Of a stretch of 64,000 nucleotides of DNA, positions 24,760 through 36,643 are shown in pieces. Under the pieces are notes generated by a model, which was given only the letters and a program-made list of their open reading frames with translations, ran no database searches and was not told where the DNA came from. The translations under genes were made by a program, and so were the position numbers. The stretch's first letter is position 1, and every line of letters begins with the position of its first letter. Source of the DNA: Latrodectus hesperus (Eukaryota > Arthropoda > Arachnida > Araneae > Theridiidae); assembly GCA_037975125.1 (NCBI GenBank), contig CM075855.1, positions 83,275,278 through 83,339,277 of the forward strand. Reading direction: 5' to 3'.

Positions 24760-24801
24760 CTTGGAATGATGAAGGCGTCATCTTCCTTTCCTTTCTTTTT
24801 T
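24760..24801 (-). CDS. Candidate alternative or cassette Argonaute exon
   Basis: On the minus strand ATGACGCCTTCATCATTCCA (24781-24762) leads to donor AAG|GTGAGT. As a first exon it would encode MTPSSFQ and end in phase 1, exactly right to join exon 3. Alternatively, acceptor ACGCAG gives a 42-nt cassette (24760-24801) encoding EKRKERKMTPSSFQ, also phase 1 and a multiple of 3. Alternative N-termini are known for Drosophila AGO2. This is inference without transcript evidence. Confidence 0.5.
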
Positions 24802-25015
24802 CTGCGTAAGTAGTAGTTTCTTTTTCGAATTCATTTGATATCAAGGATATCAACGCCCCATGAAACTAGCATTGCTTTAAAATTTCTTCTATAAATAGCT
24901 CAGCAACATGTTCTAAAAAGTTTTCATTCTAATGTTTGCAGTTTCATTTTCACACAATTGTGTACAAATGAAAATTAATAGAGAATGAAAAATGATTTGT
25001 TTGTCATAAACTTTC

Positions 25016-25160
25016 GTTTTTTGTATGCAAGGGCTAAATAGACTGGGACCTACGATTTAAAGTGAATTCTGAATCATAACAAACATCTAAGACTAACATG
25101 GATTGGAACTTATGAACTGCTGAAAAGAAAACAAGAGCTCTAACTATTCTTCCCCCAACT
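25016..25160 (-). repeat. tRNA-derived SINE, copy 2
   Basis: It aligns to 9595-9742 across its length in the same orientation: TGCAAGGGCTAAATAGACTG, ATTTAAAGTG, CATAACAAACATCTAAG and GAGCTCTAACTATTC. It is more diverged, with the B box degraded, and lies in Argonaute intron 2. Confidence 0.7.
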
Positions 25161-26225
25161 TGAATGAAAAAAGATTGATCAATATCTTCTGCAGAATATC
25201 TTAACAAATGAGGATGAACCTGATAAAAAATTAAAGTTCTGACCATACTGATAGTGAATTAAAGTAGACTAATGAAGATAACAAAGAATCTGAATTAGGG
25301 AAAAACATTTTTGTAAATAAAATTTTGTCAATTTGAAATAAAGAAAAACTAAATAAAAGAATTAAAACTTTGTAAAATCTGATAATAGATGAAATTAATA
25401 AAAAAAATCAGTTTCATAATGAAACAAAATGAGGTACAGTAGATAAGATGTCTATATCATATTTTACAGCTAAAAAACCAACAGATGGTCAGTGGTTATT
25501 TTATTGCACATTGAACAAAGAAATAAATACAAGCAATTTTAATGTCAACAAAGAACTTTCCAAAGTAATATGAAAATAAAAGAAAATTCTTTAAAAACTA
25601 GACTATATCTCATAGAACTACATATAAAGACAACTATGCAAATGTTTTAAAAAAGTTTGTCAAAAAATTGATGAAGCCATCTCCAGTGGCCCAGAAAAGA
25701 TTCAACGTCCACCAAGAAGTCCATAACTCAACAAAGACTAATGTGTTATGAGTTCAAATGCAATAATTTTACTAGCAAAAACAGACTTATATTTGCCAAA
25801 AGTGTAAGTGAATTCAGAATCTAATACAATTACATAATTCTGCTTCTATAATTTATGAATGTTATAGCTTCTTAAGCATTAAAAATAGAATTGCAGTTCA
25901 TTAAAGTTAAAAGTTCTATTAATTAAAATATAATTATGGTTTCACTGTTTAAAGTATTATTAATTTATAGCTAATTTTTTTTTAACAAATTGACTATAGT
26001 GAACCCGTGGCCTCAAATGTCTGACAGGAAAGCACTTTCTGCTAGGTTTTTTTAAAGTTTTATCTTTTCCTGCATGAAATGTAATTTTCTTGGATAATAA
26101 TACTATTATTATCTAGTAAGACAAGTCTAATTAGCAGTTGATGCACCAGAGGATGTTAAGAGAAACATCTTACACAGACTCACAATCTAACATAAACTAT
26201 AGACGATTTCAGAAAGTTTAATAAG

Positions 26226-26227
<2 letters not shown>

Positions 26228-26278
<51 letters not shown>
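26228..26278. repeat. (TA)n microsatellite
   Basis: About 25 uninterrupted TA units. Short TA-encoded frames here are meaningless. Confidence 0.95.
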
Positions 26279-26279
<1 letters not shown>

Positions 26280-26420
26280 TACAACAGCATATTTACAAGA
26301 ACTTTTAGAACACATGAAAGAAGAACAGGGTATTATACTGTAATAAAAATTATTCAACAAATGTATGATTTGATTATTGGAAGAATCCAAACTGTATCGC
26401 ATACCAAAAGCATATTTATA

Positions 26421-27891
26421 TCATATTACAGGGGTGGCCAAGCTCCTTGATAGTCTGAGCCATTTTTCAAAATTTGAAACTTTTCACGAGCCGCAATTAA
26501 ATACATTTAAATGGTATGCAAAAAATGTATTAATTTTATTTTTACAGAAATTACATTTATTGAAAACATATATATATAAAAGTACAAAATCTGTATATTG
26601 AATTTAAATATTAAACACATATATTTAATTCTCTTGATAATTCCTTAAAATTTAATGAATAATTGGTGACAACACTTCTCAGTAATTCCTTGAGATGTTG
26701 GTTAATGAATATTGATTGGTGTTTGGATTTCACTAATTTTAAAGTGGAATAAAATGATTACTGAATATTGAAATAATTCGACAAGCAGCTTTTTAAAATT
26801 CAAGATACTTCAATTCTCAAAATGTTCTCTGTAAATTGGTATGAATCGTAAAAATCAAGAATCATTTCTTAGAAGCAGAGATTTTTACTCAGCATTGCCA
26901 GAGCTCCATCAGTTGCAATGCTTACAAGTTTATTAAGAGGCACATCAAAAGTTTTCAGTATGGATTCTAGCGCATTTTTAATATCAACACCACGAGTTGA
27001 CTTTTGAAGATGCTAATAAATCTAATGATTCTTTAACGAAGTCTGGAGAATAAAAATATATGAAAACTAGTAATTGTGGAAGATTTTTGATATCTGTCGA
27101 TTTGTCAAAGGCTAAGTTGAGTGCATTGTTCTGTTGAGTCGAAATGGGAATTTGTGCAACAACTTTGTGCAATGCTGCATTAATCTGATCGAAAACTTTA
27201 AGTACATCCTGCAAGTTTTTTTAAAATAAATTTTTTCTCTCCATACTAGCGTTTAGTACCAGCAATATTCTAAACAATAACAAAACTGGATTCAGCAACA
27301 TTATTAGCTTGATTGCTAAAGGTAATTAAAACTGACTATTGCCTATTTAAATTTGATTTTGAAGAAGCAATTTATCTCATCTTATTTTGGAATTTGCTGG
27401 ATACTGATTAGAAAACTGAGGATGATTGGTTTCACAACATCGACGTAAATTGCTTGCTTTATCATTTTTGTGTTAAAACAATAACAATACTTGTTAAATG
27501 CTACGAAAAAAAATTACAGTTAACTTACAAAAATTATCAATTACATCCTTAGCAAGAGTGATACAAATTATTTCCTCCAGAGCACATGTAACTGTCCATT
27601 GCAATGAAAGTTTACAAATTCAAAATCAGTCTGTAGTCAGTCGATTACGCTACTGTTTACGTTCACTTGGGCAGTTGGACAAAAATTAAATTTGTTACAC
27701 TGTTCTTAGTGTTTCATATTTAAGGTCACACACAGTAATTTAAAGGACATTTTGAAACACATGGAATGATAATAATTTTTTTTAAAATATAACACAATTA
27801 TGAAAAGGAAACTCGGGTACATTTATTGAGAGCCACAAATACCAGGCACATGTGGCTGAAGAGCAGCAGGTTGGCCACCCTTGTCATATTA
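26421..27891 (-). mobile_element. hAT element B with 8-bp target duplication (element 26429-27883)
   Basis: The element starts CAGGGGTGGCCAA and ends TTGGCCACCCTTG, an imperfect inverted pair. It is flanked by a perfect 8-bp duplication TCATATTA (26421-26428, 27884-27891). At 1455 bp it retains part of a transposase on the minus strand. It lies in Argonaute intron 2. Confidence 0.92.
26860..27220 (-). pseudogene. hAT transposase core remnant
   Basis: Minus-strand frames read ALNLAFDKSTDIKNLPQLLV, then across a frame break GVDIKNALESILKTFDVPLN and KLVSIATDGALAMLSK. These are the ALDESTD and TDGAPAM blocks of hAT transposases of the ZBED/GTF2IRD2-like branch. The first catalytic Asp region is recognisable. 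The ends of the gene are missing or scrambled. Confidence 0.85.
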
Positions 27892-28445
27892 GTTAAGAAT
27901 TCCATTTAAATCTAGGATGTTTCCATTATTTTGTAAGTAACCTGTATGTTATATTTTTTAAGTAATGAAAGCAAAAATATTAGTTAAGTACTTAAAAATT
28001 TAATTCAAGAAAAGAAACTAGGAATAAATAAGAAATAGTATGAAACTTTGAATATAGTTAACAGTTTTATAATATTAAGACATACAAACAGAAAATAATA
28101 ATTGAAAAAACTATTTTGATAAGAATGTCTTCATATCTGACAGAGAAAAACTAAAAAATACATACCAAACAAAAAGTGCATATTTTATAGAAAAATTCAC
28201 ATGATATAGTTTTAAGAAACAAAAACAATCATTGTTTCAACAAACAAAATTAAAATTTTTTAATAAGAATAAATAAAAGGTATGATGCTTATTACTATAC
28301 ATTTTTCAATAATTGGTTCTTTTATTAAAAACAATTAGGGAATTTATTTGGGAGATCATTAGAATTAATGAAGCTAAGGTATATTTAACTGTATCAAAAA
28401 ACTTTTCTTTTTCCTAGTAGAAATTTTAAGGTTATTGTAAATTTA

Positions 28446-29300
28446 GTGAAATTGAAACAAAGTAGAAAAATGTTAAAATCACACTGGCCTATAAAAGTTA
28501 AAGAACCATGCTTTTCAAAGCTCACTATTAAAAATGATAAGCTTCTGTGTCCAAAAGACATGTTCCAGACTGATCACAAGCTACAACACCAGCAGAAGAC
28601 TGTTTTACAGCTCTTTCAGGCAGAAGGAAAAGAAACATTTCTGTGCTGCAACTTGTTGCAGACTACTCTATAGCATCAAGAATATCTGCTAATATAATGC
28701 AAAATCTTTTTCACCATGCAGGCTTCTATGCAAGGCAACCAGTTACGTATGTCTCTCTCATTGGATAAGAGAGAAGGGCTTCTGTACTTTTTACAGATTG
28801 GACCAGATTCACATGGGAGAATGACTGAGAACACGTGTTGATATGATTTAGGAAAGGATCTCACTTGGTGGTCAGATTAATCTCCATATGTTCCAGGGAG
28901 GAACTATGGCTAGTGTGAGATATTGGGATGAGATACTTGATCTATATATCTGCCTATTTGTCAGAGTAATTGGCAGTTTCATTCTAATGGATGATAACGA
29001 AAGACCTCATCAAGCCATAGTTATTGAGGATTATCTTGAAAGTCTCAGTTTGGAGCAAATGCATTCGCCAGAGCTATATCTCCAGACCAAAATCCTACAG
29101 AACATTGTGGTACTATTAGATTGATACTCTAAGTTCTCCTCTAAGGTCTGTGGGAGAGCTGGAAAACAGCTTATGTCATGTCTGGTATTCACTTCCCATT
29201 TCAGTAATCAACAACTTAATTGACAGCATGGAAAGTTGATGCTGCCAATGCATGCATTCAAGTAAGGAGTAAGCATATTCTTACTAACTCTTCTGTTATG
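28446..29300 (+). mobile_element. Tc1-type transposon remnant
   Basis: Broken plus-strand frames give ISARIMQNLFHHAGFYARQP (about 28680-28740), SLGGQINLHMFQGGTMASV with RYWDEILD (28860-28945), FILMDDNERPHQA (28980-29020) and a C-terminal VINNLIDSM..CIQVR block (about 29200-29265). These follow the Tc1 transposase order from the helix-turn-helix to the DDE domain. DDNERPH contains the second catalytic Asp. Terminal repeats were not identified. Confidence 0.85.
28888..29124 (+). pseudogene. Tc1 transposase DDE fragment
   Basis: A 78-codon open stretch starts MFQGGTMASVRYWDEI and includes FILMDDNERPHQAIVIEDYL and then LEQMHSPELYLQTKI, where intact Tc1 proteins have WPARSPDLNPIE. The third acidic residue is altered, so catalysis would be lost. 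Upstream and downstream transposase sequence continues in other frames. Confidence 0.85.
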
Positions 29301-29787
29301 TTTCTAAGACATTTTACCTAAAACTATGAATATTTTTTTCAAGAACGAACTTTTTCAGCAAGATTCCTTTCTTTTCGTGATTGTCATAAATAAATTTATG
29401 TGTTTTCTTATGTAAATTTCTATGTTGCAATCAATACATGCCTGTTTTGTGCCATCATTCAAATTAAGAATTTCTACACACGTCCATTTGCAAATTAGAA
29501 AAAAAAAGTTGTGCCTTAACTTTTGGAGGTTTAATGTATTTGATAATAATAAAAGATTCTAGCATTTATACAAGCAATTTCTTTCAACATTTTAGTCTAA
29601 TACAAAAGCTACCAATTATACCAAAGTTAAACTAGTTGAAAGATGAAAACAAGTTGCCAGAATTAAGGCTATTTCAGACATATTAATTCTTTCTAACATA
29701 TTTCATAAAATATTTCAACCTATGCTATAAGCTTGTAAATAAAAAAAAAGTTTGATTTATATTTGCCATTAATTTTTATTTAGTTAC

Positions 29788-29877
29788 CGGTAGGTCTTTG
29801 TTGTTGCTCCCGTCTGGGTTGTGTCTCTTGTCTTCCAGGCCTATCAGGTTCCTGTTGTCGATCTCCACCTCCTCTCC
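29788..29877 (-). CDS. AGO2: Argonaute exon 2 (90 nt)
   Basis: Bounded by acceptor TTTTTTAG and donor G|GTAACT on the minus strand, phase 1 on both sides. It encodes residues 11-40 of the predicted protein, a low-complexity Gly/Arg/Gln segment (GRGGGDRQQEPDRPGRQETQ at its start, then arginine- and glutamine-rich). The composition matches the disordered N-terminal tails of arthropod AGO2. It contains no folded domain. The frame joins exactly to exon 1 (MPPKGKGRGR). Confidence 0.88.
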
Positions 29878-32094
29878 CTAAAAAAATTAATTTTAATATT
29901 ACAACTTACTGAAATATTCTTGATAGATCTTACTATGTCAAGTTTAAAAATTCATTTAAATTAATGAACTTCTTAAAATAAAGTTTTTTTTGTTTTTTTT
30001 AAGGGTTAGGGACATTATAGTTCATTAAATGCAAACACCAACACGTAAAACTGGAAACTTTGTAAATTGAGTTTTACTTTAGAAATTAAATCAAACATAC
30101 CACTGAAAAATAGATAAATTTTACAGCCTTATTAGTGTGTTAACTAATACTATAATATAATAATAATGTATAAACATGTTGCACGTAAATTACAAGATCA
30201 ACATTTGAGCAACAATGCAAAGTGTGAACACCAGGATGCAATTATTTAACAACCATTGTTAATAAAGCAGGTTTTTACACAATAATATCCTTTGCATTTA
30301 TGATTACAAGAACAATGTAGTTTTTTCACATCAGTCAAGTGATAGTAACCAATAATGGAAGAGGGGAATACTCAATCTTCAAGAATAAATTATATTTTAA
30401 TTTTCTATATCAATTTGGATATTTTAAGAGAATGTAAAGTAATTAAGCTAATCAAAAAAAATTTCCTTTTAATATTTTTGTACTGCAGCTTTTTAGTAAT
30501 TAAAAGCAATTTACTGTTGATACGCTGGAATTATGACTTCCAGCCAATAACAATCCTAATTGTCATTTATTGCGTTTTGCAACTTAAAAAGCAGCCAAAT
30601 AAGGTCAATTTTTATGTCATATACAGATCATACATAGGAGGCTTAATCCTAGTATATGAAACAGGTGGATTTGGCCAACACCCCTCACAATACAAAGGCT
30701 GAGTGCATGAGTTACGAGTCATCAAAAGAATTGTTGAAATCTTCACTGTCTGTTAAATTGGCTAAAGTTAAGCAAAATTTGCATGCACGAAAAATGTCTA
30801 TTTTTTAAATTAAGTAAAAAATATCACGTTCAATTTAACAAACCTAAAGTGATTTTTATTTTTGCATTAAATTTGTAAGAGTAATTAACTCAAAGAATTA
30901 GTTCATTATTTAATTGCTTTGGCATCAGCTAATAAAATATTTGCTGGAAGTGGGTGGTGCTAAAGCTGTATATTTAAGCTGGTGACTGGAGGTGGACATC
31001 AATGATGAGAATTTCTGTTCTTACTAGATACCTACACTGGGCACATGGCTTGCTTAGTATAAAATTTCATATGTTATGTATAAATGTTTATTGAAATATA
31101 ATACATCTTAAGTATAGTAAAAGTTTCTAGTTATTTTTCCTCACTCATTTAAGTCATCAAATCTCTGAAGTCAACTTTTTAAATACCTACAATATTTAAG
31201 ACAGGCCTGAAACAAACCTTGTGTTTCTCTGTCAATGTTATAACATAAAAATGTGAATTTTGAAAACTACAATTTTACTGTGATCCGTTGATTTGATGAG
31301 ATTTGGTGGATTACTGGTTTTTTGATACTCTGTAGTTTAAAATTGTCATTTTACCACTGGCAATATTTTTTAAAACTGTGCCAGATGCCTTACACACAGG
31401 ATTTTACCTCAAATTACCTCTTCGCAATTGCAATGCTCACTTTATTTTTGAGTTATGTTGAACAAGATCTCAATATTATACAAATTAAATACCATATTAG
31501 TAATAAATGTTTTTGATATATATATAAATTTAAAGTAAATTACAAATATTGACAAAATCCTAAGAACTGGTACGATATTAAACTGCCAAACTGTGGTTTA
31601 CTATTTATGTGTGTACTAAACTGTGGTTTTAATATATTCTTGTGATATTATGATGTAAGGCATGATTTTATGATGTAACTTGATGTGAGCATGCAAAAAA
31701 CTTGTTTTGAGTCAGTAACTCCACAAGATTTTTGCTTAAATTTTTTTTTTCATTTATAGTTGAAATTTAAGTATTTGAAGTTATGTTTTATTTAGAAAGT
31801 GAATCAAATTAAAATGTATGTGTTTGAAGTTATATTTTTTTGAAAGAGAGTATCAAATTAGAAAATTTAAATCAATAGGAAGTGAAACATATGGCTAGTG
31901 ATCGATTGAATTAACATTTTTTTAAAATTCTACAAGTGATGATTAGGTAAGTACTTTTACTTTGATTATTCAATTAAAATTACTGTTATATGTAACAATT
32001 TATGTAATTTAAGTATTGTTTTGAAATATTTGACACATAATTTTAATGGTTCTTAATTTAAAATTTGAGTTTCATAAAAATCTATGTTATTTAC

Positions 32095-32530
32095 TTTGAT
32101 TTAGTCCTATCGCCAATTCTCTTTAAAGCTAAATTACATTTACACTGATATTTTTAAGGTAGGTGCAACTGCTCAGTTTATTAAAATGAGAGTTTTAATA
32201 AAAAATATTACTTAATGTTATTGATTTGGCTTTATTACTCAGTTATCACTGCAGTAGATTGCATTTACACTAACGGTTTTTTTTTTTTTTGAGGTTGACA
32301 CCATTGCTTGATTAATTTAAATCAAGTTTTCATAAAAAGGTATATTATTCATGTGTTGTAAATTTACCTTTATTGCTAGGTTCTTTCCAGGGCTAGATTA
32401 TGTTTATGCTGATATTTTTTAAGATGAGCACCACTGCCTGGTAATTAAAACACAAGTTGTTTTTTTTAAATGCTATTTGTATAATTGATTTAGTTTTATT
32501 GTACAGTTGTCTTTCCCTCTAGATTATATG
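32095..32530 (+). repeat. Degenerate tandem repeat, about 4 units of 120-140 bp
   Basis: The blocks GATTTAGT/GATTTGGCTTTATT, CTAGATTA/GTAGATTGCATTTACACT, GATATTTTT and GCACCACTGCTT recur in the same order with starts near 32096, 32222, 32365 and 32490. Confidence 0.6.
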
Positions 32531-35500
32531 ATATTTAGTTATTTTAAATTTATTTTGTAATCTTAATGAAGATAGTTATTAGTTTTGTAATACTTGTGTA
32601 GATTTTATAATATTCAAAATTTTGATTTTTGAAATCTAAAATAACTTGAGATTACAATGTTTGAAGTTCAAGTTCGAGTACAATTAGAATTTTTACTGTG
32701 CAAAATGAAGTAATTTAGATTGGTAAGATATGCAGTGCTTGAAATTAAAATTTGAAATCCTACCAAACCAATGTTTGTTATTTCATATTTCTATGTTCCA
32801 ACATTAGAAAAGAAGCACAAAATGTGCAGCAGTACAAAATCTTAAAATATTGTAGATGTCAAAAAAGTTGACTTCAGAAATTTGGTGGCTTAAAATGAGT
32901 GATGAAAAATAACAAGAAATTTTTACTATACTGAAGACTTATTACACTTCAATAATCCCACATACATAAAAACATCTCCACAATCAGGCAGATGGGTATT
33001 TAAGAAATTAATATTTAATAAGCCTTGTAACCAAGCCATGTGCTCAACAAAGCTATTTGCAACAAATAATCTTCTAGCGAGAAGAGAAATTCTCATCATC
33101 AATGTTCAATGCACCTACTCCCAGACACTAATACACAGCATAAGCATCATCCACTTCCAATAATTTATTAGCCAATGGTAACACCCAAAAGGTGAATATT
33201 TCTGAAAAGCACCCTATTAGCAGCCAAATCTCAGATTTTGAGAAAACTGCCAGTTTTGTTGAAAGCGGAATAAGAAAATTTAAACTTTCTGCACTATGAC
33301 TAGAAACTGAAAAAACAAAAATTTAAGTTTTTTTACATTTCAGTAGAAGTATGCAAATAATTTCAGAGTGATATTGGAAATTACTTCTGCCTTTGAAGAG
33401 TGCAGAAGTGGAGATAGATCGTACAAGAATATTTCATAAAATTAAATATTATGTGATGTTAAATTAAAAATACTTTTAATATTGTATTGTAATTGTAATA
33501 ATTGTTAAATTAAACAATAACCTGTATTGGCTAGTAGGATTTTTCCCATATCTTTAAAAGTTGTAGAAATATGGAAAATTAATCTTTAAAGAATTTAAAG
33601 CAATAATAATTAAAAAAATTTTTTGGATGAAAATATTTTTCATAGCAAAATTAAAAAGAAATATATTTTTCAGACATACAAAAATTTGAAAACTGCATTA
33701 AAAAAAAAAAAAAAAACTAAGATATCATAACAAAAGTTTTTACATACTTAAAAGTATTACATTGCAAAGTATATTTTTAAATGAACTAATCAAGTATTTG
33801 ATAAAACAAACTGAAAAGAAGGTAATTCATTGAATATATAAAGGGGCTAAAATGTATTATTCTGTATCTCTTCAAAGTGAAAATTATTTTATTTGAAGTA
33901 TATAAATACATAATAATTAGAACAATTTGCAATTTTAAATTTTTGTCTAACAATGCTCACTTTGACATTTCATTACTTTTAGAATCATCCCATCATTGGT
34001 AAAGTTATTCCTCATAATCTCCTTGATATTAAAATTGAACAATAAAAATTCTTAACATATATGATGATTTTTCCCAAACTATTTTTATAGTATAAAAAAG
34101 TGATATGTAATTTTTTTATCTACTAACCACATATTATTTTCTGCATAAAATACTTGTAATCTTTTTTAATTTTCACAAAACTATTGTTTAAAACAATTAA
34201 AATAGAGATTTATTTAAACTTTTTATTTTATGCTATATTAAAAATCTAAATAATGTGTTGAAAATACAATATGCAACATTTTCTTTAATCATTTTCTACA
34301 TCTCATTTTTGAATTCATAAAACATGCAGTAAATAAATTTTTTTTCAAGATTTAGATGACCAATATTTGAGGATTCAAATTTTTTGGATAATTACCCAAT
34401 TCAAATAATAAGTATTATATTAATAAAAATCTTAAATGATACTCTAGAAGTAACAGGAATAATTTTTAACTTTTTTATAATTCTAAATATGAAATTAATA
34501 CATTTCCTTCATATTTTAGGTGACAAGGATTCAAGTATTTAAATTTTTGGTGAATCGGAATTACCTTATGCAAATAACAAACATTTCGTTAATAAAAAGC
34601 TAAACAGTAAAACTCTAGAAGTAACAGAAATGATAAGGAGCATAAATACTTGACACTCTCCTTTTAAACCAAAACTTATTAGGAAACAAAATATATATTT
34701 GTTTAAAAATATTATCATTGGTTGCTATAACAACCTGATTGTATATCCAACATATAAAATATCAGAATTTGTGCATTTGCTATGCAATACAAATTCAAAG
34801 ATAGAAATTAGAGATAAAAAACTAAATGATTAAACTGATGATAACAGAATAGAAAATGCGATATTTTATTAATCTACATTTCTGTCTCGATTGAAATAGC
34901 AGAGGTAGGAGTACTCAGATTTTTTTCAGGATAATATTTTCAAAAAATATCCGGACTTATTTTTAATAATTAAACAAAATCAATATTACTTTTACATAAT
35001 TACAAATTTTCTGTAATATAAATACAATGCTGTTTAGAAAGCAATATACTATTAAAAAATTACATAGCTCAGGATTTTATGATTAGTTACACAACAATAT
35101 AAAAAATGATAAAGAAATAAAACTTAATATATAGAACATTTTGAGAAATAATAAGTTTTGTGATAACTACTTTAAATAAAAGTAGATTCACTAATAATTA
35201 ATGTTAATTTTGAACTGGATGCATCAATATTATTATCCTGATAATTTAATATAACACTTTTTTTAGCTTATCATAGATGCAATCATTACAATATGGCATC
35301 TGTTCAACTTTAAATACCACTCATATTATTACTAAGAGCACATGCTATTTCCTTTGTTGCATCATCCAAAAGCTTTTAAACTGCTCACTGATTATCAAGC
35401 AAAGTTTTCTTTTTCAAATTCATTAACCTTTTCTAACAGGTGGGATTGTTTTTGTTTTACAAGCAGCAGCAATGTCTTCTTCAACCTTTATTTTCTTCCC

Positions 35501-35788
35501 CAATTGTGTCACATCTTTTTAATTTATCCTTATAAGATGAATATTTTGTACAAGGTTTCTGAACACAAAGCATCATTCTTTGGTAAAGAGAATGAAAGAG
35601 ATACAAATGCTATCATGACAGGTACATAAACATTGAACTGTAAATTCCAATAAGGAAGCTTTCTCCTTTGTCATAACAGAATTTTTGGTCAAAAAAACTC
35701 ACTGGTTTTCCAAATTTACATTCAATAAAGACAAATATGCTTTAACAACTCTGAAAAGAATATAATATTTAGTATAACTATACCATCT

Positions 35789-35791
<3 letters not shown>

Positions 35792-35831
<40 letters not shown>
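35792..35831. repeat. (TA)n microsatellite
   Basis: About 20 uninterrupted TA units in Argonaute intron 1. Confidence 0.95.
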
Positions 35832-35832
<1 letters not shown>

Positions 35833-36147
35833 TTATTTATTTTCTAATTTTAAATAATTATCTTCAAAATATTTTTACAATGTTTTCAGCATGCCCGAAA
35901 AAAATTAGATTTGCAGTAACAAATGCTAGTTCTTCTTTGTTTGTCAGATTAATATGAAATGTGAATATCTGCATTTCTTCATTTTGTTGCAGATTTGTCA
36001 AAAAGTAAAACAAAATAAGAAATATAGGTAAAACAAAATATGAAAAGTTTCCCTCTCCTCCCTTCATGTAGGAGGGGGAAACCCCACTTTCTTCTGCTGA
36101 TTGGTGCCTATTTTGGGTTGCCAATCAATTTCCAATAGCTCTGTCTC

Positions 36148-36182
36148 CTCAACTTGGCAAAAAAATTTTTTGCCAAGCTGAG
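36148..36182. repeat. Near-perfect palindrome
   Basis: CTCAACTTGGCAAAAAA is followed by its inverted complement with one mismatch and no loop. No flanking duplication was seen. Confidence 0.8.
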
Positions 36183-36612
36183 ACCGTAAAACTAAGTTAT
36201 ACGTTATGTTTAGCAGCTACAGAAAAGAAATTTTCATATTTCTAAGAAGGTGACATCACAGTCAGTCTCATTGAAACAATAACCAAATTTAATGATGATA
36301 CACCATCATTCTGAAGATAAGTTAAATTTCAAATAAAACTAATTTTGAATGGTCCTTTTCATAGAATTATTTTGCATATCGACACAAATAAATATAAAAA
36401 TTTAAATTTTCTCTTAAAACATAATATTTGAGTTTAGATCTCAAATTAAAAATTTTTCATATGATAGAAATTCATCACCAGAATGGAAAAGTGGCACCCT
36501 CAGGTCATTGTCAAAATTTTATAAAAGTGCATAAAATATATGTAGAGAAATATCAAGATTACAAAAATGTATTTTAAATATTTTGAAAAAAAAAAACTTT
36601 TATTAAATATAC

Positions 36613-36643
36613 CTCTTCCACGCCCTTTTCCCTTTGGAGGCAT
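36613..36643 (-). CDS. AGO2: Argonaute exon 1, start codon
   Basis: Minus-strand ATG at 36643-36641 opens MPPKGKGRGR and the exon ends at donor G|GTATAT, phase 1, matching exon 2. The exon probably begins at 36681 after acceptor TTTGTAG, giving 38 nt of 5' UTR. The Lys/Gly/Arg-rich start is typical of Argonaute N-terminal tails. I chose this ATG because it gives an in-frame chain through five exons to the PIWI domain. Confidence 0.88.

Larger units (their letters stand above)
22700..29787 (-). other. Argonaute intron 2
   Basis: A 7.1-kb intron holding, from its 5' end, a Tc1 remnant (28446-29300), hAT element B (26429-27883), a TA microsatellite (26228-26278), SINE copy 2 (25016-25160) and a possible extra exon (24760-24801). 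The rest (22.7-24.7 kb) is AT-rich with nothing recognised. Confidence 0.6.
29878..36612 (-). other. Argonaute intron 1
   Basis: A 6.7-kb AT-rich intron. It contains an inverted repeat pair (about 30920-31055 against 33030-33180), a four-unit degenerate tandem repeat (32095-32530), a direct repeat (about 34350-34460 and 34517-34640), a (TA)n tract (35792-35831) and a near-perfect hairpin (36148-36182). The 115-codon frame at 30355-30702 has no recognisable feature. Confidence 0.6.

Noticed and set aside
30355..30702. 115-codon frame in Argonaute intron 1
   Set aside because: It has hydrophobic AT-driven composition, no domain, and lies within an intron.
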